From NCBI GenBank assembly GCA_937895775.1, contig CALBLD010000270.1, positions 1 through 11,169 on the forward strand: DNA of 11,169 nt, given 5' to 3'. This document shows, in pieces, positions 5,248 to 11,169 of this stretch. The notes under the pieces were generated by a model that saw only the letters and a list, made by a program, of their open reading frames with translations, made no database searches and was not told the origin of the DNA. The stretch's first letter is position 1, and the number at the start of each line of letters is the position of its first letter. Position numbers and translations under genes: made by a program. Source of the DNA: an uncultured Clostridia bacterium. GTDB lineage: Bacteria; Bacillota; Clostridia; Oscillospirales; CAG-272.

Positions 5248-8003
5248 ACGAATCCTTCTCCGTCTTCGGCTCCCTCTTCCGAGTAGCTCCAGCAACGGTC
5301 GCACTTTCTTCCGTCCGCATTCTCAACGAGAACAGCGATCGGACTGCCCTCTTCCGCATATGCGTTCACGGGCTTATCCGAAGCATGAACCGAAACTCCC
5401 GAGACGATAAACACGGTCTTCAGATCGTCGCCGAACTGTTCCAGATATTTTGCGGTCTCTTCATTTGTATATATTTCAAGCTTCGCGTCGAGCGATTTAC
5501 CGATCTTTTTATCGTTTCTCGCAAGCTCAAGTGCCTTCATGACGGTGTCACGCAGTTCAAACAGCTCGGCGTATTTCTTCTCAACAGCCGGGAATGCAAG
5601 TTTTTCATCATATGTCGGCATGGGATTGAGCATGACGTTAAGTCTGTCATCCGACTTTACATGCGGCATAGCCTGCCATATTTCGTCGGCAGTGAACGCG
5701 AGAATCGGCGCGATCACACGGGTCATCCCGGAGAGAACTACATACATTGCGCTCTGTGCGCTTCTTCTTGCCTTACTGTCTGCCGCTTCCACATATGTGC
5801 GATCTTTTGTTATATCGATATAAAGCTTTGAGAGATCGGTTGTACAGAAATTGTTGAGTGCCTGACAGATCACATGGAACTCATATTTATCATAGCTTTC
5901 GAGTGCCGTTTTCACGAACGAATTGACACGCGAGATTATCCATTTATCTATATCGGTCATCTCGGAAAGCTCAATCATATCGGTATCCGGATTGAAATCG
6001 CCGAGGTTTGCGAGCAGGATACGCGCGGTATTTCTGATCTTTCGGTATGCCTCCGAAAGCTGCTTGAATATCACATCCGAGCAACGGACATCCATCCTGT
6101 AATCGGCGGAAGCGACCCAGAGTCTTACGATATCGGCACCGTATTTCTTTACCATTTCATCGGGAAGCACGGTATTGCCCTTGGACTTATGCATTGCCTC
6201 GCCCTTGCCGTCAACGACCCAACCGTGGGTAAGAACCTGCTTGTAAGGCGCGCCCTCTCCCTTCGCACCGACTGCGCAAAGCAGCGAGGACTGGAACCAG
6301 CCTCTGTACTGGTCGGCACCCTCAAGATAGAGATCGGCAGGCCACTTATGACCTTCTTTATTTTCAAGCACTGCGAAATGAGACGAACCCGAATCGAACC
6401 AACCGTCGAGGGTATTTGCATCTTTTGCAAACGACTTTCCGCCGCACTCGGGGCAAACATATCCGTCGGGGAGCAGTTCCTCCGCCGACTTTTCAAACCA
6501 CACATTGCTTCCGTATTCAGCAAAAAGATCGGACAGCATTCCGATGGTTTCATCATTACAGATCGGCTTTCCGCAGGATTCGCAATAGAACACCGGGATC
6601 GGAAGTCCCCAATGACGCTGACGCGATATACACCAGTCGGCTCTGCCGCGGATCATCTGCACCATTCTCTCACCGCCCCACGACGGAATCCAGTCAACAT
6701 CGTCGCACGCCTTTACCGCATCTTCCTTGAATGCATCGACCGAGCAGAACCACTGCGGCGTTGCGCGGAATATAATCGGATTCTTACATCTCCAGCAATG
6801 CGGATACTGGTGAGTGAATTTTTCGGAGGCATAAAGCGCTCCGCTCTCAACAAGATCGGCAAGTATTGCGTCATTTGACTTATCGTAACGCATACCCGCA
6901 AACTTTCCGGCATCTGCGGTCTGATATCCGCGGTCATCCACCGGAACTATCACATCGATATTATAACGGCGGCAGGTCACATAGTCATCCGCGCCGAAAC
7001 CGCCTGCCGTATGGACGCATCCGGTACCGCTGTCCATTGTAACGTAATCCGCATTGACAATCAGCGACTTGCGGTCAAGGAATGGGTGATCGGCTTCCAT
7101 ATATTCGAAATCTTTTCCTACATAGGTTGCGACAATTTCATAATCTTCGATACCGCCGGCTTTCATCGTTGCTTCCACAAGCGGCTCTGCGATTATATAG
7201 TTCTCGTCTTTTGCCTTGACAACCGCATATTTTTCATCCGGATTCAAAGCTATCGCAAGGTTCCCGGGAAGAGTCCATATAGTGGTCGTCCATATAATGA
7301 AATATGTCTTTGAGAGATCGCACACGCCCGAGAGAAGTCCCTTATCGTCCGAAACACGGAACTTTACATAAACAGATGTGCACTCATCCTCATTATACTC
7401 GATTTCGGCTTCGGCAAGAGCGGTTTCATCGCAGGGACACCAATACACGGGCTTCATTCCTCGGTAGATATATCCCTTTTTGAACATCTCGCCGAACACT
7501 TTTATTTCGCGCGCCTCAAACCAAGGTGCCATTGTCGTATAGGGATGATCCCAATCGCCAAGCACGCCGAGACGTTTGAACGAATCCATCTGCAGATCGA
7601 TATACTTCTGCGCAAACGCCTGACATGCGCGTCTGAACTCGGGAATCGACATATTCTTACGATCCAGCTTATTCTGCTTGATTATTGCCGACTCAATAGG
7701 CATACCGTGGTTATCCCAGCCGGGAGTATACGGAACCTTATATCCTCTCATCATCTTGGAACGGTTTATAAAATCTTTGAGGATCTTATTCATTGCGGTT
7801 CCCATATGGATATTACCGTTTGAGAAGGGAGGACCGTCGTGAAGCTCGAACATCGGCTTATCGGCGTTCTTTTTGTTTATCGTTTCATACAGATCGATCT
7901 TCTTCCACGACTCCAGCATTTCGGGCTCGCGTCCCGGAAGGTTTGCCCTCATCGGGAAATCGGTCTGCGGCAGATTAAGTGACTGTGTATAGTCTTTTGA
8001 CAT
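5214..8003 (-). CDS. ileS: Isoleucyl-tRNA synthetase
   Basis: This class I synthetase attaches isoleucine to tRNA-Ile and edits mischarged valine. The 929-residue protein has the HIGH-type signature in PPFSNGNIHMGTAMN (His66-Thr69) and the start of the CP1 editing domain at WTTTIWTLPGN (238-248). Further landmarks are GCVHTAGGFGADDY, FRATPQWFCS, the pair WCISRQRHWGLPIPVFYC and LDGWFDSGSSH, and the KMSKS equivalent MHKSKGN (604-610). The second lysine (Lys606) of that loop is kept. The C-terminus has a zinc-knuckle pattern with Cys901, Cys904, Cys920 and Cys923. An additional CESC/CPEC pair lies around 474-520. This layout fits the bacterial short-form IleS (type 1, usually mupirocin-sensitive). 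ATG at 8003 has AAAGGAG ten bases upstream. Only about 40 nt separate it from divIVA, and I see no T-box leader in that gap. The stop overlaps the lspA start. Confidence 0.98.
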   Translation of the reverse strand: MSKDYTQSLNLPQTDFPMRANLPGREPEMLESWKKIDLYETINKKNADKPMFELHDGPPFSNGNIHMGTAMNKILKDFINRSKMMRGYKVPYTPGWDNHGMPIESAIIKQNKLDRKNMSIPEFRRACQAFAQKYIDLQMDSFKRLGVLGDWDHPYTTMAPWFEAREIKVFGEMFKKGYIYRGMKPVYWCPCDETALAEAEIEYNEDECTSVYVKFRVSDDKGLLSGVCDLSKTYFIIWTTTIWTLPGNLAIALNPDEKYAVVKAKDENYIIAEPLVEATMKAGGIEDYEIVATYVGKDFEYMEADHPFLDRKSLIVNADYVTMDSGTGCVHTAGGFGADDYVTCRRYNIDVIVPVDDRGYQTADAGKFAGMRYDKSNDAILADLVESGALYASEKFTHQYPHCWRCKNPIIFRATPQWFCSVDAFKEDAVKACDDVDWIPSWGGERMVQMIRGRADWCISRQRHWGLPIPVFYCESCGKPICNDETIGMLSDLFAEYGSNVWFEKSAEELLPDGYVCPECGGKSFAKDANTLDGWFDSGSSHFAVLENKEGHKWPADLYLEGADQYRGWFQSSLLCAVGAKGEGAPYKQVLTHGWVVDGKGEAMHKSKGNTVLPDEMVKKYGADIVRLWVASADYRMDVRCSDVIFKQLSEAYRKIRNTARILLANLGDFNPDTDMIELSEMTDIDKWIISRVNSFVKTALESYDKYEFHVICQALNNFCTTDLSKLYIDITKDRTYVEAADSKARRSAQSAMYVVLSGMTRVIAPILAFTADEIWQAMPHVKSDDRLNVMLNPMPTYDEKLAFPAVEKKYAELFELRDTVMKALELARNDKKIGKSLDAKLEIYTNEETAKYLEQFGDDLKTVFIVSGVSVHASDKPVNAYAEEGSPIAVLVENADGRKCDRCWSYSEEGAEDGEGFVCKRCAKILGL

Positions 8004-8042
8004 AGCTGTATGGCTCCTTTTGCGGCTTGCGCTTTTTTCTTT

Positions 8043-8885
8043 TTATTTATCCCCGAAAATAATATCCTCTGCTTTGTTTATTTCGGTATAATTATCGTTT
8101 ATCACGGGGTATTCCATAGTATCCCCCGAATGTTCACCGTCGCTTTTTTCGTCTTTTTCGCCGTTTTCATCGGCAACCGGAGTCTCATCGGTCGGCTCGC
8201 TTTCCGCGACATCGGAATCGGCGGAAATATCGGTCACGGCAGTCTCCGTGATTTCCGACGGCTCGTCCTTTTCGTCTTTTTCGTCGGTGTCGGTCGGATC
8301 GGTATCGTCCGCCTTCGTGCGGGGAACGATAACGGTATTCTCTTCATTCCTGTCCGCAATTCTGCGGTTTGCCTTTATTACGATTTTTCCGACCGTTTCG
8401 CTTTTTACATCATCCGGATCGGGACGATCCTCATCCGACATATCGACCGAAATGGACTCAAGATACTCGATATGCTGCTGATACTGTTCGAAAATACTTT
8501 CCTTGAAAGCGGCGACTTTCGACTTCATTTCATCGTAAATATCCATCTGCGCCTGTATCTGCCGTCTGAAATCGGCGATGACTGCATCACATTCTTCTTT
8601 TGCAGTCTTCAGAATTATCTCCGATCTGTCCTCGGCATCTCTCATAAGCTGTGCGCCGGTTGTGCGCGAACTCTCAAGCGTCTGCCTTATGGAATCTTCG
8701 TTTTCCTTATAAGTCAGAAGCTCCGCTCTGATGCCCGAATACTTTTTTTCAAGCTCCTTATATGCCCTGTACAGTTCCTTGTATTTATCAAGCAGAAACT
8801 CGATATGTTCATCGACCTCGGCGGTATTATACCCCTTCATGACCTTTTTGAATACTTTTCCCTCAAGCTCATAGGGTGAAAACAT
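8043..8885 (-). CDS. divIVA: DivIVA-domain cell division/polarity protein
   Basis: DivIVA proteins bind negatively curved membrane at septa and poles and recruit partners. The 280-residue product starts MFSPYELEGKVFKKVMKGYN, followed by TAEVDEHIEFLLDKY, matching the DivIVA N-terminal domain (B. subtilis ...SFRGYDEDEVNEF). The membrane-inserting Phe-Arg pair of B. subtilis is Met16-Lys17 here, which keeps one hydrophobic and one basic residue. A long coiled coil spans about residues 25-145. After it comes an unusual tail (about 146-280) dominated by Asp, Glu, Thr, Ser and Pro, including DEKDEKDE (201-208), with a short non-acidic patch at 165-175 (VGKIVIKANRR). The tail is probably disordered. 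ATG at 8885 has AAAGGA upstream at somewhat wide spacing. The gene lies 32 nt after ylmH and 39 nt before ileS, its usual place in Bacillota. Confidence 0.92.
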   Translation of the reverse strand: MFSPYELEGKVFKKVMKGYNTAEVDEHIEFLLDKYKELYRAYKELEKKYSGIRAELLTYKENEDSIRQTLESSRTTGAQLMRDAEDRSEIILKTAKEECDAVIADFRRQIQAQMDIYDEMKSKVAAFKESIFEQYQQHIEYLESISVDMSDEDRPDPDDVKSETVGKIVIKANRRIADRNEENTVIVPRTKADDTDPTDTDEKDEKDEPSEITETAVTDISADSDVAESEPTDETPVADENGEKDEKSDGEHSGDTMEYPVINDNYTEINKAEDIIFGDK

Positions 8886-8917
8886 ACAAATACCATTCCT
8901 TTCATGTGCTGTCGGCG

Positions 8918-9700
8918 TCAGCTGTACACCAGCACCGATATCCTTAACCTTTCTTTCCGGGTAGTTGTTATCTCTCCGATACGGAATTTTCCGTATCTGC
9001 GCACAGACAGGGTATCGCCGACTTCCACCTTATCCGATGATTCGACATCATCGCTGTGGTTAAGGCTGACTTCTCCGCGTGAAACGACTTCCTTTGCCCT
9101 CTCCCGCGACAGCTTACAAAGCTCGGCGACAACGCAGTCAATGCGTGCGGAGGCTACCGTTATACTCAGCGTATCAAAGCTGCGTTTATATTCCGCAACC
9201 TTTTTCATATCCGATCTGCCGACCGAAACTTTATCCGCGCCGACTCTCTCAAGCGGTGCTTCCGACGACAGCAGAAACGCCGCGATCGGTGGCGTCAGCA
9301 TCACGGTTGCGCCCGAATCGGTTACCAGGATATCTCCTATTGCGCTCCGGTCTATCCCGAGCGCGGTCAGCGATCCGAGAAACGAGCGATGTTCAAGCTT
9401 TACATATCCGCTCGTCGATATATCGACTGCGGCAAGATAATCATCGATCGGCAGGGCATCATCCGGAATATAATCCGGATATATAATTACAACTCTGCGC
9501 TCGGCATCCTCATACCCGCCATCGGCTTTATACGAAATTCCCGCTTTTACCGCTGCAAGATATTTCAGAGCGCACATACACTCCTCGGGTGTCAAAAAGG
9601 AAGTTGAGCATATCTCACCCGACCTTGCGCGGAAAGCAAGCTCATCAATCCTTTTCAGAAAAGCACCCGAGGCATTTTCATCTTTTTTTACCGTCTTCAT
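8918..9700 (-). CDS. ylmH: YlmH-like S4-domain RNA-binding protein
   Basis: The 260-residue product matches B. subtilis YlmH in layout. An N-terminal domain holds the blocks GGYEDAERR (61-69), YPDY (74-77), LEHRSFLGSLTALGIDR (102-118) and IGDILV (121-126). A C-terminal S4 RNA-binding domain covers about 181-240 (ASARIDCVVAELCKLSRERA, then VGDTLSVRRYGKFRIG). The S4 domain should bind structured RNA. B. subtilis YlmH has been linked to the ribosome and to rescue of stalled peptidyl-tRNA, but the role is not settled. I place the start at ATG 9700 because the family N-terminus begins there and it lies 7 nt after the yggT stop. A frame extending to 9814 only reads through yggT in another frame. 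The Shine-Dalgarno is weak (AAGACGG), so coupling to yggT translation is likely. It sits between yggT and divIVA, as in B. subtilis. Confidence 0.9.
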   Translation of the reverse strand: MKTVKKDENASGAFLKRIDELAFRARSGEICSTSFLTPEECMCALKYLAAVKAGISYKADGGYEDAERRVVIIYPDYIPDDALPIDDYLAAVDISTSGYVKLEHRSFLGSLTALGIDRSAIGDILVTDSGATVMLTPPIAAFLLSSEAPLERVGADKVSVGRSDMKKVAEYKRSFDTLSITVASARIDCVVAELCKLSRERAKEVVSRGEVSLNHSDDVESSDKVEVGDTLSVRRYGKFRIGEITTTRKERLRISVLVYS

Positions 9701-9707
9701 ATCCGTC

Positions 9708-10001
9708 TTACGCACGCACGTTCGGGAGCAGCATCTGCACAACATACAAAAGCAACCATGCAACCGTGAACGATATATCGATAGGCATATTGCGTATCGA
9801 CTCAAAGCGGTCAAGCAGTGCCCTCACGGGAACTATCACCGGTTCCGTGGCGTACAGCAGGAACGAATAAAGCTTATTGCCTTCATCCGGCTGTATCCAT
9901 GAAAATATCGCCCTTGCGAACATCAGAAACTGCTCGACAGACAAAAAGATATAGACGATCGTGACCAAAACATATACTATCTGATTCAACCCGTGCACCA
10001 C
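9708..10001 (-). CDS. YggT/YlmG family small membrane protein
   Basis: This short integral membrane protein of the YggT (YlmG) family has up to 97 residues with two hydrophobic segments, about 7-29 and 77-93. Between them lie the family blocks ARAIFSWIQPDEGN (29-42) and TEPVIVPVRALL (52-63), then MPIDISFTVAWLLL. YggT proteins occur next to sepF or proC in many bacteria and plant plastids. They are associated with division or membrane-protein assembly, without a firmly established activity. No ATG start is available. GTG at 10001, GTG at 9998 and TTG at 9989 are all possible, with only a weak purine run (GGAAAAGAG) upstream, so the first few residues are uncertain. It lies 42 nt after sepF and 7 nt before ylmH, matching the B. 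subtilis ylmF-ylmG-ylmH order. Confidence 0.9.
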   Translation of the reverse strand: MVHGLNQIVYVLVTIVYIFLSVEQFLMFARAIFSWIQPDEGNKLYSFLLYATEPVIVPVRALLDRFESIRNMPIDISFTVAWLLLYVVQMLLPNVRA

Positions 10002-10043
10002 TCTTTTCCGTTTTTACCCGAACGTGACGCAGTTTTGCAAAAA

Positions 10044-10535
10044 TCAGAACTCGTCATCCGAATCGGTTGTTCTGTTTTCCTTCATTCCCGAAAGCTGTTC
10101 GCCGGAAATGGAAACATTCTTGGGAGTAATTATAAACGTATTGTTTGCCACCGGCTTTATCTGTCCGTCGATCGAATATGCAACACCGTTCAGGAAGTCA
10201 ACTATTCTTCTTGCGGTATCCTTTTCGGTCGCTTCAAGGTTAAGCACGACGGTACAACGGTTGAGCAGGTGATCGGCAATCTGTCCGACAGAAGAATAAC
10301 TCTCGGGTCTGACGACCTTGAGTTCAAGCACGGACGAAGAGCTTCCCTCGCCTCTCACTGCCTTCGCATATGTATTATCGTTACGTACGGCATCATTTCT
10401 TGTGTTTTCATTCTTTTCCATAGGTTCTTTCTCCTCCTTGACGGGCTGATTTTTTCTTACCGAATCGATATCCTCTTCTTCGTCGGTAGTCTTGGGATCT
10501 TCAAACAATTTGTTCAGATAATCTTTAACGCTCAT
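10044..10535 (-). CDS. sepF: Cell division protein SepF
   Basis: SepF tethers FtsZ filaments to the membrane and polymerises into rings at the septum. The 163-residue product begins with a short segment, MSVKDYLNKLFED, in the position of the family's amphipathic membrane-binding helix. A charged Lys/Glu/Asp/Asn-rich linker follows (about 14-66). The SepF core (about 69-146) contains VVRPESYSSVGQIADHLLNR, VVLNLE, ARRIVDFLNGVAYSIDGQI and NTFIITPKNVSISG. A short acidic tail ends in DSDDEF. GGAGG (10541-10545) lies five bases before ATG 10535, a strong initiation site. The gene follows yggS by 17 nt. The order yggS-sepF-yggT is the standard Gram-positive arrangement. Confidence 0.97.
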   Translation of the reverse strand: MSVKDYLNKLFEDPKTTDEEEDIDSVRKNQPVKEEKEPMEKNENTRNDAVRNDNTYAKAVRGEGSSSSVLELKVVRPESYSSVGQIADHLLNRCTVVLNLEATEKDTARRIVDFLNGVAYSIDGQIKPVANNTFIITPKNVSISGEQLSGMKENRTTDSDDEF

Positions 10536-10552
10536 ATTTTCCTCCGTTTTTG

Positions 10553-11169
10553 TTAATCAACAATTTTATCATTATTTTTTTCTTCATTGTTTTTGTACAT
10601 TCTTTTGCCGAAGAGTGCCGTTCCGATCCGCACGGCATTTGCCCCGCATCCGATCGCCGTCACATAACTGTCCGACATTCCCGCCGACATAACCGGTCTG
10701 TCTGTCGCCAGAAGCCCGGCAGAAGTCAGTCTGTCGAGAATTTCCTTTGTTTTTCCGAAATGTCTTACATAGTCATCGTGACTGTCGGTTTTCGGCGGAA
10801 CAGACATCACTCCGACAAGGCGAATATTTTCAAATTCCGAGATTTCTTCGGCAAGCCGAAGCACGTCGTCGGGATCGACTCCGCCCTTTGACTCTTCTCT
10901 TCCGACATTTATCTCGATCAGCACATCCATCACAAGCGATTTTTTCTTTGCGCATCTGTCAATCTCGCGTGCGAGTTTTACACTGTCAACCGAATGAATC
11001 ATGCAGACCTTATCTATGATATATTTGACTTTATTTTGTTGCAGTCTCCCTATAAAATGCAGTCTGAGAAGATCGGTGCGCAGATGCGGATACTTTTCGA
11101 CAAGCTCCTGCACGCGGTTTTCACCGATATCGGTAAGTCCGCACTCCTGTGCGGCATAATTGATAACCT
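10553..11169 (-). CDS. YggS/YlmE family PLP-binding protein (5' end outside window)
   Basis: This is a homologue of the PLP homeostasis proteins YggS/PROSC and B. subtilis YlmE, which carry pyridoxal phosphate on a TIM-barrel fold without known enzymatic turnover. The frame is open to the right edge, and 204 residues are visible, from VINYAAQECGLTDIGENRV onwards. Family blocks are GENRVQELVEKYP, HFIGRLQQNKVKYI, HSVDSVKLAREID, INVGREESKGG, GVMSVPP, LSAGMSDSY and AVRIGTALFG. About 25-30 N-terminal residues, including the expected PLP-binding lysine, lie outside the window. The stop at 10553 is 17 nt upstream of sepF. An apparent internal GTG start at 11113 is not real, because conserved family sequence continues upstream of it. 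Confidence 0.95.
   Translation of the reverse strand, partial: VINYAAQECGLTDIGENRVQELVEKYPHLRTDLLRLHFIGRLQQNKVKYIIDKVCMIHSVDSVKLAREIDRCAKKKSLVMDVLIEINVGREESKGGVDPDDVLRLAEEISEFENIRLVGVMSVPPKTDSHDDYVRHFGKTKEILDRLTSAGLLATDRPVMSAGMSDSYVTAIGCGANAVRIGTALFGKRMYKNNEEKNNDKIVD

Noticed and set aside
5874..6878. A 334-codon plus-strand open frame opposite ileS
   Set aside because: It lies wholly within ileS, has no ribosome-binding site I can see and no family resemblance.
8010..8879. A 289-codon hydrophobic, Phe-rich plus-strand open frame opposite divIVA
   Set aside because: It is the complement of the Asp/Glu/Lys-rich DivIVA codons, which give Phe, Ile, Val and Leu on the other strand. It looks like a membrane protein only by that effect.
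9701..9814. A longer N-terminus for ylmH starting at 9814
   Set aside because: The added 38 residues are Cys/Arg-rich, come from reading yggT in another frame and have no counterpart in YlmH proteins.
1..11169. Search for a new defence, mobile or biosynthetic system
   Set aside because: Every sizeable gene is a recognisable housekeeping gene in near-canonical order. I saw no transposase, recombinase, CRISPR-like spaced repeats, toxin-antitoxin pair or transfer-like base composition.

Overview
This window looks like ordinary core chromosome of a Gram-positive bacterium of the Bacillota, most likely class Clostridia and possibly a gut Oscillospirales/Ruminococcaceae-type lineage. Three things suggest this. 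The block yggS-sepF-yggT-ylmH-divIVA-ileS-lspA-rluD follows the order of the Bacillus subtilis ylmE-ylmF-ylmG-ylmH-divIVA-ileS-(ylyA)-lspA-ylyB region. DivIVA and SepF are typical Gram-positive division proteins. The protein sequences of RpoB, IleS and RpsT also read as Clostridia-like. The rank below class is a guess from memory of such proteins. I see no rRNA or tRNA genes, insertion sequences, phage genes, CRISPR array or defence genes.

Layout. (1) 1-2189, minus strand: the N-terminal part of rpoB, cut by the left edge and interrupted by one reading-frame break near 2050. (2) 2190-2639: a divergent control region. It holds a strong rpoB promoter on the minus strand, a leader of about 270 nt with possible alternative RNA folds, an A/T-rich stretch, and a strong rpsT promoter on the plus strand. 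(3) 2640-2906, plus strand: rpsT (ribosomal protein S20), starting at TTG. (4) 2933-2964: a hairpin with T-rich tracts on both sides, able to serve both rpsT and the convergent tatD operon. (5) 2963-11169, minus strand: nine tightly packed genes. In transcription order they are yggS (5' end outside the window), sepF, yggT (ylmG), ylmH, divIVA, ileS, lspA, rluD-like and tatD. Gaps run from slight overlaps to about 42 nt, so they probably form one operon or a few overlapping transcription units read from a promoter to the right of the window.

How the genes work together. SepF links FtsZ to the membrane, DivIVA marks poles and septa by curvature, and YlmG/YggT and YggS are the usual companions of this division block. 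YlmH is an S4-domain RNA-binding protein. IleS charges tRNA-Ile, LspA matures lipoproteins, the RluD-like enzyme makes pseudouridine in rRNA, and TatD is a metal-dependent nuclease. Beyond the divergent control region lie rpsT and rpoB, both expression-machinery genes.

The two points most worth a second look are the frame break in rpoB, where about seven conserved residues appear to be lost with a net loss of about 20 nt, and the long rpoB leader. The leader contains an exact 10-bp and an exact 8-bp long-range complementarity that cross each other. I found no convincing new multi-gene system here.
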